This document shows positions 25,764 through 34,400 of a DNA stretch of 64,000 nt, in pieces (the stretch's first letter is position 1; each line of letters starts with the position of its first letter). Below the pieces are notes generated by a model that had not been told where the DNA came from, ran no database searches, and worked only from the letters and a program-made list of their open reading frames with translations. Source of the stretch: JAVHYG01 sp040390025 (GTDB lineage: Bacteria > Pseudomonadota > Gammaproteobacteria > Diplorickettsiales > Diplorickettsiaceae); NCBI GenBank assembly GCA_040390025.1, contig JAZJZD010000002.1, positions 1 to 64,000 of the forward strand. The letters are read 5' to 3'. Made by a program: the position numbers and the translations under genes.

Positions 25764-27536
25764 ATGTCTTACTTTACCTTTAAAGCTCGTAAAAATTTGC
25801 ATAACCCTCCTTTCCAGTTGTCAGATGAGAAAAGCAAAGTAACTAGAGTAAGAATTTTAGGTGATAGTCTAAGCGATAGGGGGATAAAATATAAAAAGAA
25901 AATATTAGGGTGTATTCCTTTTCGTTTGTTTCTAGATAAATCACCGCATGAACAATTTACCAATGGTTTTGTATGGTCTTATTCTTTTATTGATGAATTA
26001 GAGGCTAAAAGAAAAGCTAAAAGTAAAGGCTTGAATAATGAAAAACTATCGCCTATTGGCCAACCGTTTGTTTTTTTTAGAAGTAAAGCAGAAGGAGGTG
26101 CAACTGCCTATAATTACAGTGGCTTTTTTAATCTATTTAAGTACTTTAAAGGCTTTTTGATGAGCTTTTTTTTGGGAAATATACAAGATCAAGCTAAACA
26201 GTTACAGGCTGAGGACGGTTTTAGCTCTGACGATCTAACGATCATTTTTGCTGGGGCTAACGATCTTATAACCGTTGCTTATCCTAATCAAGGTGGCGCA
26301 AAAAGGGCGGTGCAAGGAGTTATTAATACACTAAAAATTGTAACTACCGCAAAAAAGACAGCGGAAAATAGGGGTGGAGACTGTAAAAATATTCTGCTGT
26401 TTACATTGCCAGATATTAGTAAAACACCTAAATTTTTAAAAAGATCAGAAAAGGCAAGGAGGGAGATTAGTAAAGCATGTGAACTGTTTAACCGAGAAGT
26501 TAAGCTTCTAAAGGAAAGTTATCACTATGTAGACTTTAGCTTTTGTGATATTTATCGAGTTACAGATAAAGCAGATATAAGGCTCGATGAAATAAAAAAT
26601 AATGCCATTGTTATTACCGGTACAGGATATACTAGAGAAATTTATTTTATAGAGAACAAAAATTATCTTGTTAAAGATGGAACAGCGTTGACCGTTAAAA
26701 AAAAATTATCAAAATATCAGCAAAAAATGCTAGATAAGCAAGTAGGTAGACTGAAAAGGTCCCCAGAAAATAATGATGAACTCGAGAAACTAGTTCAGAA
26801 ACTGACAATAAAGGCAAAATTAAATGTAGATATAAAAATATTTGATGCAGCGGCTTTCTTTGATGAAGTCTATGAAAACCCTGAAGCTAACGAATTTACG
26901 AATGGCTGTGCTATTTATTATTACGATGGCAAAGAAGAAATAAATTTAGAAAATTTTAATGAAAATGCTGTTATATTGATGCCAACAGAGAGAGATAATC
27001 AATATCAACTTTGTCTTTTTCAAGATAAGAAAATAATTATAAATAAGGACTTAAAATTAAGGTTAACAGAAGATGAAAGAAAGGAGCTAGATAGAAGACT
27101 AAATAGTCAAGAACAAGCTGAAAAGAAAAATGAACCGATTAAGTTAGTTGGTAGTGAAGATAACCATTATGCTTGGGCTACTGCTATTATCCAGCGTTCT
27201 GTAACAAGTTATGAAAAAGTATTTGGAGAAAAAATAAAATTAGCGAATATCTTTATTCCTATATTGCAAGCGATAAAAGAAAAGTTTCCAGGCAAGGAGC
27301 AACCTTCATGGGATGGTTTACATCCTAGCGCCATTTTACATTTTCTTTTAGAGTTAGGTATGGAGCAGTTTTTTGAAAACAACTATGAAATAGGCATTCC
27401 TAGAAAGCACTTCGATGATATGGCCATTGAAGCTAGGAAAGCGACACAAGCTAAATTTGAGCTAGGACGGTCAGCTAAGTCCTATGAAGCACCTGAGTTT
27501 CATGAGATACCAACTCGAAATAGATGTAATGGGTAG
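25764..27536 (+). CDS. SGNH/GDSL hydrolase with duplicated inserted module
   Basis: 590 residues, probably a lipolytic acyl hydrolase or acyltransferase. Block I is ILGDSLSDRG with Ser35, block III FAGANDL (164-168) and block V WDGLHPS with Asp517 and His520, so the catalytic set is complete. Bacterial GDSL phospholipases of this shape (e.g. Legionella PlaA/PlaC) have about 310-430 residues. Here two inserts interrupt the fold at about 271-345 and 385-460. They hold related modules: DEIKNNAIVITGTGY...FIENKNYLV and ENFNENAVILMPTER...LFQDKKIII. There is no clear signal peptide, so export would need another route such as a type IV system. Ribosome site AGAGGT. A candidate host-directed enzyme, inferred only. 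Confidence 0.75.
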   Translation: MSYFTFKARKNLHNPPFQLSDEKSKVTRVRILGDSLSDRGIKYKKKILGCIPFRLFLDKSPHEQFTNGFVWSYSFIDELEAKRKAKSKGLNNEKLSPIGQPFVFFRSKAEGGATAYNYSGFFNLFKYFKGFLMSFFLGNIQDQAKQLQAEDGFSSDDLTIIFAGANDLITVAYPNQGGAKRAVQGVINTLKIVTTAKKTAENRGGDCKNILLFTLPDISKTPKFLKRSEKARREISKACELFNREVKLLKESYHYVDFSFCDIYRVTDKADIRLDEIKNNAIVITGTGYTREIYFIENKNYLVKDGTALTVKKKLSKYQQKMLDKQVGRLKRSPENNDELEKLVQKLTIKAKLNVDIKIFDAAAFFDEVYENPEANEFTNGCAIYYYDGKEEINLENFNENAVILMPTERDNQYQLCLFQDKKIIINKDLKLRLTEDERKELDRRLNSQEQAEKKNEPIKLVGSEDNHYAWATAIIQRSVTSYEKVFGEKIKLANIFIPILQAIKEKFPGKEQPSWDGLHPSAILHFLLELGMEQFFENNYEIGIPRKHFDDMAIEARKATQAKFELGRSAKSYEAPEFHEIPTRNRCNG

Positions 27537-27632
27537 CCGATTAATACTGACTTTCGTGAGCTAATAATAGTTTAATCCATTACTTAAGTTTTTTTTGACG
27601 AAATGTGTTTAGCTGATTAGACTAGCTGTTCT

Positions 27633-28376
27633 ATGATTAAAAAAGAATTTATACTCATTTTGGAGGGAAGTCAGCAGATTGCCCCTTCGGTTAAACATTT
27701 CACCTTTCGTCGTGAGGATGGTGAAGCCTGTAGTTTTATTCCAGGCCAATTTATTACGTTGCATATCCCCACATCAGAAAAAGTTTTGCGACGTAGTTAT
27801 AGTATTGCTAATAGCACCCATGAAGCTAGTGTCAAAATAGAGTTTGCGGCTTCTTATGTTCCCGAAGGAACAGCGAGCGATCTTCTATTCACGATGCAAT
27901 TGGGTGATAAAGTAACGGCAACGGGCCCTTTTGGCCGTTTGACTTTACGAGATGAACGGCCGGGTCGTTATATTTTTGTAGCGACTGGAACTGGTGTCAC
28001 GCCCTATCGAACTATGTTATCAGAACTTGCACATCGATTTAAACAGAACCCTTGTTTTAAAGTTATTTTATTATTTGGTGTGCGAGGACCAGGTGATTTA
28101 CTTTATCGTGATGAGTTTGTGTCATTTGCAGAAAAAAATCCTTGGTTTGAATTTCGTGCGTACTATAGTCGTGTCCAGCCAGAAACACGCTTATTTTATG
28201 AAAATGAAGGTTATGTTTTAGCTGCTTTTAGTTTGATTGATCCTGATCCTAAGCAGGATATCGTTTATCTCTGCGGTAACCCTAATATGGTAGATGATGT
28301 TTTTTCCCTTTTAACGAATAGCTACGGCTTCCCATCTGAGATTATTCGACGTGAAAAATATATTTCATCGAATTAA
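27633..28376 (+). CDS. ferredoxin/flavodoxin--NADP+ reductase-like flavoenzyme
   Basis: FNR-superfamily protein of 247 residues. The FAD motif RRSYSIANS (about 53-61) is followed by the NAD(P)-binding start IFVATGTGVTPYRTML (about 114-129), VILLFGVRGPGDLLYRDEF and the C-terminal VYLCGNPNMVDDV. No 2Fe-2S domain is present. It resembles Fpr-type reductases that return electrons between NADPH and flavodoxin/ferredoxin. The C-terminus does not end in the usual aromatic residue. Neighbouring flavin-synthesis genes make the context flavin-rich. It has no strong ribosome site. Confidence 0.85.
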   Translation: MIKKEFILILEGSQQIAPSVKHFTFRREDGEACSFIPGQFITLHIPTSEKVLRRSYSIANSTHEASVKIEFAASYVPEGTASDLLFTMQLGDKVTATGPFGRLTLRDERPGRYIFVATGTGVTPYRTMLSELAHRFKQNPCFKVILLFGVRGPGDLLYRDEFVSFAEKNPWFEFRAYYSRVQPETRLFYENEGYVLAAFSLIDPDPKQDIVYLCGNPNMVDDVFSLLTNSYGFPSEIIRREKYISSN

Positions 28377-28385
28377 AAAGTTAAA

Positions 28386-28430
28386 AGGGTATGTTGTCCT
28401 GACTTATCCTGCTAAATGACGACACACCCT
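28386..28430 (+). repeat. dispersed repeat family B, short deletion derivative
   Basis: AGGGTATGTTGTC at the left and GACGACACACCCT at the right form 13-base inverted ends with two mismatches, around a 19-base centre. The ends are those of family B while the internal CGTTACTCAC part is missing. It lies between the convergent reductase gene and ribH, where it could also act as a transcription stop. Confidence 0.6.
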
Positions 28431-28453
28431 AAATGATAGTTTAAAAATCGCTC

Positions 28454-28930
28454 TCATTCAATCTGATCTAAGACTGATATCATTTCCATTGCTGTATCGA
28501 TAGCTTCAGCCCCTTTCCCTGTGCGCGCTAAAGCTTGCGTTTCCGTTTCGGTAGTTAATACGCCAAATATGACAGGGATACTTTCTTCTAATGCTATTTT
28601 TTGGCAGGCATAGCTGACTTGCTGACAGACATAATCATAATGATTTGTTTCACCACGAATGACAGCGCCTAAACAAACAATGGCTAGGTAGCTCGCTTCT
28701 GAAATAGCCAGTTGTTGAGCAGCGAGGCCAATTTCTATAGCACCTGGGACTTTAACAATGGTAATGCGTTCTTTTGGAAAATTAAGTATTTGCAAGCGTT
28801 CTAGAGCGCTAGTTAATAAAGCTTCGGTAACTTCATTATTAAAACGACTGACAACAATAGCTAAATTGAACTCGTCTTCGTGTTGAGGAAAATAAAAGGG
28901 TTTTGCAGTAATTTCTTTGATTTTTTTCAT
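28454..28930 (-). CDS. ribH: 6,7-dimethyl-8-ribityllumazine synthase
   Basis: Condenses the pyrimidine and dihydroxybutanone phosphate precursors of riboflavin. It has 158 residues. The conserved segments are VVSRFN, VPGAIEIGLAAQQ, CLGAVIRGETNHYDYV and FGVLTTETETQALART. A good ribosome site (AAGGAA) precedes the ATG. It is 15 bases downstream of ribBA, so it is the last gene of the mpl-ribD-ribBA-ribH unit. Confidence 0.97.
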   Translation of the reverse strand: MKKIKEITAKPFYFPQHEDEFNLAIVVSRFNNEVTEALLTSALERLQILNFPKERITIVKVPGAIEIGLAAQQLAISEASYLAIVCLGAVIRGETNHYDYVCQQVSYACQKIALEESIPVIFGVLTTETETQALARTGKGAEAIDTAMEMISVLDQIE

Positions 28931-28945
28931 AAATAATTTTCCTTT

Positions 28946-30157
28946 TTATAGATTGAGAAGATGACCTAATTTGGTCTGTTTTGTTTTTAAGTAGGTATGA
29001 TTCGTTTTATTGGGTTTAGCAATTAATGGAATGCGTTCTACTATTTCAATACCTTGTTGTTCTAAATCTGCTATTTTTTGCGGATTATTGGTTAGTAATT
29101 TTATTTTTAATAAATTAAGATGACGAAGAATTTGCGCACCTATCCAATAATCGCGTTCATCGCTACCAAAACCTAATTTTTGGTTGGCTTCTACAGTATC
29201 AAGTCCCTGATCTTGTAGAGCATATGCTTTAAGCTTATTCAATAGGCCAATGCCGCGACCTTCTTGACGTAAATAAAGCAATGTTCCGCCTTGTTGACTA
29301 ATCTGGTGTAGTGATTCGTGTAATTGCCAACCACAATCACAACGTGCTGAACCAAAAAGATCACCTGTAAAGCATTCGGAATGGATGCGCACCAAAGTAG
29401 GTTGATCACTTAGCTTCGGGTTCTCTTTAATAAGAGCTAAGTGGTGATGTTGATCAAGGCAGCTTTCAAATAGTTTTATAATTAAATCGCCATAGTTTTC
29501 GGTAGGTAAGTTAATGGAAGCAATTTCTTTGACAAGCGATTCTGTTTGTAGTCGATAGCGAATTAATTCGCGCGTTGATAATAAGGTCAGTTGATGCTTT
29601 TGAGCGAATTTCTCTAAGTCAGGAAAACGAGCCATGCTGCCATCGGTATTCATGATTTCGCAAATAACAGCGGCGGGTTTTAAGCCAGCTAGGCGCATTA
29701 GATCGGTACTACCTTCGGTTTGTCCCATCCGTTCTAGAACCCCTCCCTGCCGTGCGCGCAGAGGGAAAATATGGCCTGGGGTGACAATGTCGTCTGGTGT
29801 GCTTTGCGAGTCGATTGCTACTTTAATTGTATGCGCTCTATCAGCGGCGGAAATCCCTGTAGTAACCCCTTTGGCGGCTTCAATGGATACTGTAAAAGCG
29901 GTATTGAAGGGGTTAGTCGAGTGTTCTACCATCATAGGGAGCTTCAAACGCTGAATATCTTTCTCTAACAAAGCGAGGCAAATTAAGCCGCGGGCGTGTT
30001 GTGCCATGAAATTAATCGCTTCAGGAGTTACTTTATCGGCAGCGAGTACTAAATCACCCTCATTTTCACGGTTTTCATCGTCAAATAGGACGATCATCTT
30101 GCCTTGACGCAAGTCTTCTAAAGCACGATGTATAGTAGGGAAGGAAGGAGTATTCAT
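28946..30157 (-). CDS. ribBA: bifunctional 3,4-dihydroxy-2-butanone-4-phosphate synthase / GTP cyclohydrolase II
   Basis: Supplies both precursors of riboflavin. It has 403 residues. The N-terminal RibB domain contains FDDENRENEGDLV (25-37) and TPGHIFPLRA with the RxGGVLxRxGxTE pattern. The C-terminal RibA domain has RIHSECFTGDLFGSARCDCG with the zinc cysteines, then LRQEGRGIGL. Both active sites look complete. It lies between ribD (45 bases) and ribH (15 bases). Confidence 0.97.
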   Translation of the reverse strand: MNTPSFPTIHRALEDLRQGKMIVLFDDENRENEGDLVLAADKVTPEAINFMAQHARGLICLALLEKDIQRLKLPMMVEHSTNPFNTAFTVSIEAAKGVTTGISAADRAHTIKVAIDSQSTPDDIVTPGHIFPLRARQGGVLERMGQTEGSTDLMRLAGLKPAAVICEIMNTDGSMARFPDLEKFAQKHQLTLLSTRELIRYRLQTESLVKEIASINLPTENYGDLIIKLFESCLDQHHHLALIKENPKLSDQPTLVRIHSECFTGDLFGSARCDCGWQLHESLHQISQQGGTLLYLRQEGRGIGLLNKLKAYALQDQGLDTVEANQKLGFGSDERDYWIGAQILRHLNLLKIKLLTNNPQKIADLEQQGIEIVERIPLIAKPNKTNHTYLKTKQTKLGHLLNL

Positions 30158-30202
30158 GGTTAAGCTTTTTTATTAGTGCGACATATAGTAAAACACAGCT
30201 AA

Positions 30203-31291
30203 TTATAACGCTTTTTCATGCCAATTGAACTCAAAATAAATATCTGAACCTAAAAGAACATGAGGGGATGGTTTTGCTTCGGATAGTACTCTGGGATCGG
30301 TAAAGGCAGTTTGAGCCTCGTGACCTAGCCAGCGAGGGGCTACATAAATAAAAGCACGTTGTAATAGCTGATTTTTTGCAAAGGATTCGAAACAATGCCC
30401 GCCGGCTTCTATCCACAAGTCTTGATAGCCGTCTTCTCCTATTTGTTTAAGTATTTCCAGTAAGTTAAGGCCGTGTTTATCTGTCGTTATAGGGATAAGA
30501 CGCAGATTTTTTTGATTATATTTTTTATTTTTTTTTATATTTAAATTAGCCTTGTGAAAAAGTGTAACGTTTTTTGCTGTATTGAAAATAGTGGCAGATG
30601 TAGGCGTATGTAATTCACTATCTAAAATATAAATGGGTTTGGCGATGGCTGTATTTTTGATTCGTACATTTAATAAGGGGTTATCATTACAAATTGTTTT
30701 TGCAGTTGTTAAGATGGCATCAGCACGCTTACGTTGCTGATGTGTGAATTGTTTTGTAGTTTCATCGGTTAGTTGGATACGTTGTCCATGCGGCCCGGCA
30801 ATTTTTCCATCTAAACTTAATGCTAATTTTGCCGTGACAAAAGGCCTTTTATGTTGCCACCAAAATTGATAACTTGTATAAAAATCATCAATTTCTGAGA
30901 GAGGTTGGTGAATACAAATAATACCCGCTTGCTGTAACTGTTTATCACTTTGATCACCAACGGCAGGATTGGGGTCTCGAAAGCCATAAATAACTTTAGT
31001 AATACCTTTTTCAATAATCAGCGACGTACATGGCGCTGTTTTTTTTGCGGTATGACAACAGGGTTGTAGCGTAACGTACAGCGTCGCGCCCTTTGCAAGT
31101 CGGGTGTCAATTTTATTTAGCGCGTCGGCTTCTGCGTGAGGACAACCACTAGCCCAATGGTAACCAGTGGCTATAACTTTTTCACCTTTTACTAAAACGG
31201 CACCAACACAGGGGTTAGGTGCGCAAAAGCCACGGCGCAATTCTGCAAGTACCAATGCTTGTTTGAGATAATCTGTTGCTAACTTATTCAC
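30203..31291 (-). CDS. ribD: bifunctional diaminohydroxyphosphoribosylaminopyrimidine deaminase / reductase
   Basis: Second and third steps of riboflavin synthesis. It has 362 residues. The N-terminal deaminase has PNPCVGAVLV, the zinc motif CPHAEADAL (49-57) and YVTLQPCCHTAKKTAPC. The C-terminal NADPH reductase starts at VTAKLALSLDGKIAG, with LWIEAGG later. The start overlaps the end of mpl by four bases. Canonical clusters have ribE between ribD and ribBA. Here that gene is absent, and nothing in the 45-base gap could replace it. Confidence 0.96.
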   Translation of the reverse strand: MNKLATDYLKQALVLAELRRGFCAPNPCVGAVLVKGEKVIATGYHWASGCPHAEADALNKIDTRLAKGATLYVTLQPCCHTAKKTAPCTSLIIEKGITKVIYGFRDPNPAVGDQSDKQLQQAGIICIHQPLSEIDDFYTSYQFWWQHKRPFVTAKLALSLDGKIAGPHGQRIQLTDETTKQFTHQQRKRADAILTTAKTICNDNPLLNVRIKNTAIAKPIYILDSELHTPTSATIFNTAKNVTLFHKANLNIKKNKKYNQKNLRLIPITTDKHGLNLLEILKQIGEDGYQDLWIEAGGHCFESFAKNQLLQRAFIYVAPRWLGHEAQTAFTDPRVLSEAKPSPHVLLGSDIYFEFNWHEKAL

Positions 31292-32637
31292 GTAGATAAG
31301 GCGTAGACTAATTTTTCATGGAGTGATTCAAATCCACTATTACTCATAATGACAATATGGTCATTCATTTTCGCTTCTTTTGCCAAGTCTTTGATAAGTG
31401 TAGATATTGAATCACAAATTTTTATAGAAACAGAGTCAGGTTTATTACATTCTTCAATATTCCAGTCTTGTTTAGGTCGTAATAACCATACTTTATCAGC
31501 ATCTTTTAACGAAGGTCCTAAGGTTTTACTATGTATGCCAGAACGCATTGTGTGCGTGCTGCATTGTAAAACTACTAAAATCCGTTCCTTATCAACGCGC
31601 TGACGTAAACCCGCCAGTGTAGATGCAATAGCCGTAGGGTGATGAGCGAAATCATCGTATATCATTATGTCATTAATTTTTTTATAGATTTCTAAGCGAC
31701 GTTTAATACCTTGAAATTTGTTTAATGCAGTAATGGCTTTGTTAGGCTCAATGCCAATATGATTTGCAGCAACAATAGCGGCCAATGCATTGGAAGCATT
31801 GTGTTGGCCCAATAGCTCCCAGCTGACTTCGCCTTCTATTCTATCTTTGAAAGACACAGTAAATTGACTTGCATCAAGTTTTATAAGTTTTGTTTGCCAG
31901 TGAGAGCCAGTGCCTGTGTATTCAACAGGCGTCCAACAACCTTGTGATAGGACGGCTTGTAAATTTTTATCTTCTTTGGGGCAAATAATTAGACCTTCAC
32001 TGGGTACAGTACGAAGCAGATAAGCGAATTGTAATTTGATTGCATTTAAATCGGGGAAAATATCGACATGATCAAACTCCAGATTATTCAATATTAATGT
32101 ACGTGGATGATAATGAATAAATTTAGGTCTTTTATCGAAAAATGCCGTATCGTATTCATCTGCTTCAAGGATAAAATATTTATTTCCTAATCGTGCTGAG
32201 GTTGTAAAATTTTTTGCAACTCCACCTATTAAAAAGCCCGGGTTTAATCCAGCATATTCTAATATCCAACTTAATAAACTGGTAACGGTTGTTTTGCCAT
32301 GTGTACCCGCTATGGCTAAAACATGGCGATCGTTTAAAACGTTTTCTGCTAACCATTGTGGCCCAGAAGTATAAGGTATTTCTTCATTGAGGACATATTC
32401 TACGCAAGGATTTCCTCTTTTCATGGTATTCCCCATGATAATCAAGTCGGGGCGAGGAGAAAACTGATCGAGATTATCGTAGCCTTCAAAAACGGAAATG
32501 TCTTGTTCTTGCAAATGAATACTCATCGGCGGATAGGCATTAGCATCGGAACCAGTCACTGTAAATCCCTTTTCTTTTGCTAATAAGGCAATGCCTGCCA
32601 TGAATGTACCGCAGATCCCTAAAATATGAAGTCGCAT
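31288..32637 (-). CDS. mpl: UDP-N-acetylmuramate--L-alanyl-gamma-D-glutamyl-meso-diaminopimelate ligase
   Basis: Peptidoglycan recycling ligase that attaches recovered tripeptide to UDP-MurNAc. It has 449 residues. MRLHILGICGTFMAGIALLAKE is typical of Mpl rather than MurC, followed by the ATP motif AGTHGKTTVTSLLSWIL (about 109-125), LEADEYDTAFFDKRPKF and YDDFAHHPTAI. With ldcA at 48.5 kb it shows that muropeptide recycling is retained. It is the first gene of a unit that continues into ribD (4-base overlap). Confidence 0.97.
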   Translation of the reverse strand: MRLHILGICGTFMAGIALLAKEKGFTVTGSDANAYPPMSIHLQEQDISVFEGYDNLDQFSPRPDLIIMGNTMKRGNPCVEYVLNEEIPYTSGPQWLAENVLNDRHVLAIAGTHGKTTVTSLLSWILEYAGLNPGFLIGGVAKNFTTSARLGNKYFILEADEYDTAFFDKRPKFIHYHPRTLILNNLEFDHVDIFPDLNAIKLQFAYLLRTVPSEGLIICPKEDKNLQAVLSQGCWTPVEYTGTGSHWQTKLIKLDASQFTVSFKDRIEGEVSWELLGQHNASNALAAIVAANHIGIEPNKAITALNKFQGIKRRLEIYKKINDIMIYDDFAHHPTAIASTLAGLRQRVDKERILVVLQCSTHTMRSGIHSKTLGPSLKDADKVWLLRPKQDWNIEECNKPDSVSIKICDSISTLIKDLAKEAKMNDHIVIMSNSGFESLHEKLVYALST

Positions 32638-32668
32638 GTTAGCCTAGAAAAGATTAAAGGTTTTAGGT

Positions 32669-32795
32669 ATATACCACTCGTACTTGAAGATGCGAACTTT
32701 TTAAGTTAAGAGCGAGCGGTACTCCGATCACATAGCGGTCCCAAGCAAAGCTTGTGTACCGCTATTCAAGGGGAGAAATCGCGATTCTCCCCTTG
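32669..32795 (+). repeat. dispersed repeat family A with CAAGGGGAGAA hairpin
   Basis: The core unit at 32669-32722 has TATACCACTCGTACTTGAAG at the left and GAGCGGTA at the right. A hairpin module at 32767-32795 has 11-base arms CAAGGGGAGAA and TTCTCCCCTTG around ATCGCGA. Further fragments (CACTTGGAATTTC, CTCGCAATTCTAAGTGC) follow to about 32855. It fills the 290-base space between divergent mpl and pfp. The promoters of both genes must lie in or beside it. Confidence 0.75.
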
Positions 32796-32927
32796 AAAAT
32801 CCCCATCGCGAGAGGAATCACTTGGAATTTCTACTCGCAATTCTAAGTGCAAGTATATTAGACTTCTTAAAAAATCAAGTTTTTTGTAAAAGATCAATTC
32901 CTTTTAGTTAACTGGAGAACGAGCGAG

Positions 32928-34266
32928 ATGTCAAAAAAAAATGCGTTTTATGCACAATCTGGTGGGGTTACGGCGGTTATCAATGCAACTGCTTGCGGCC
33001 TTATTGAAACAGCTCGTCAGCATAAAAATAAAATTGGCAAAGTCTACGCGGGTTGTAATGGAATAATAGGCGCTTTAACGGAAGATTTGATTGATACCAG
33101 TAAAGAAACTAGAAAAGCGATTGCGGGATTGCGTTATACACCCGGAGGGGCATTTGGCTCCTGTCGGTATAAATTAAAAAGCTTAGAGGAAAATCGTGCG
33201 GAATATGAACGTTTAATAGAGGTCTTTAAAGCACATAATATCGGCTACTTTTTTTATAATGGCGGTGGTGATTCGCAAGATACTGCTTATAAGATTTCTT
33301 TACTGAGTAAGGAGCTAGCTTACCCCTTGATCTGTATTGGAATTCCTAAAACTGTCGATAATGATCTGCCATTTACCGACAACTCACCGGGTTTTGGCTC
33401 TGTCGCGAAATATATTGCTATTTCAACCCGTGAGGCAGGGTTGGATGTAGCGTCAATGCATGCTACTTCCACTAAGGTTTTTATTATGGAAGTGATGGGG
33501 CGTCACACGGGATGGATTGCTGCTGCTAGTGGATTAGCTTCAGAAAATAAAGCAGTGCCGCCACATATTATTTTATTTCCAGAAATCGCTTTTGAGGAAA
33601 CTAAATTTTTAGCACGTGTTGCTAAAGTAGTTAAAAAATATGGTTATTGCGTTATTGTGCTTGCAGAAGGAGTACGTAATGCAAAAAATGAATTTTTAGT
33701 GGATTCAAAAAGTACGGATGCTTTTGGCCATAAACAGCTTGGTGGCGCAGCACCGACTATTGCCGAATTAATAAANNNNNNNNNNNNNNNNNNNNNNNNN
33801 NNNNNNNNNNNNNNNNNNNNNNNNNNNNNNNNNNNNNNNNNNNNNNNNNNNNTTAGGATTTAAATATCATTGGGCGCTGCCTGATTATTTACAGCGTTCA
33901 GCACGACATATCGCATCCAAAGTCGACGTAGAGCAAGCCTATGCTTTAGGAAAAGCCGCTGTTGAATTTGCTGTTAACGGTAAAACTGGCGTGATGCCTA
34001 TTATTGTACGAAAACCCGGCAAGCGCTATCAATGGACTATCGGAGAAGCTAGGTTAGTGGATGTTGCTAATCAAGAAAAAAAACTACCTCGATCCTTTAT
34101 TACGACAGATGGTTTTCATATCACGCAACATTGCCGAGATTATCTATTACCATTAATTCAAGGAGAAGATTATCCTTTTTATAAAAAAGGATTGCCTCAA
34201 TATGTTCAACTTAAACAGTATAAAGTAGCTAAAAAGCTTAAGAAAAAATTATTTAGGCTGAGATAG
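32928..34266 (+). CDS. pfp: PPi-dependent phosphofructokinase, interrupted by an assembly gap
   Basis: Phosphorylates fructose-6-phosphate using pyrophosphate, reversibly. Seen motifs are YNGGGDSQDTAYKIS (about 104-118), IGIPKTVDNDLPFTDNSPGFG with the lysine typical of PPi users, and VMGRHTGWIAAASG. Unknown bases at 33776-33852 split the gene. The tail LGFKYHWALPDYLQRSARHI to the stop at 34266 belongs to the same protein but is in another frame. The real gap must be 1 modulo 3 in length, while 77 N are shown, so the frame break is an artefact of gap size. The complete protein would be about 445 residues. Ribosome site GGAG upstream. Confidence 0.88.
33776..33852. other. assembly gap (77 N) inside pfp
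   Basis: A run of 77 undetermined bases. The coding frames on both sides require a length of 1 modulo 3, so 77 is not the true distance. Confidence 0.98.
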
Positions 34267-34400
34267 TATTTTTTTTTGCTTATTAGAAAGGTAATGTGCA
34301 TTACCATATAAATTACTTTTTTTGACATTTATAGGAGGTCAAACTGAGTATAATTTTACTTAGTGGGTCATAACAATAACATTTTTAATAAAGCTATGGC

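Noticed and set aside
32638..32927. Flavin riboswitch before the mpl-ribD unit
   Set aside because: The space is filled by the family A repeat, and no conserved FMN-riboswitch (RFN) motifs were recognised.
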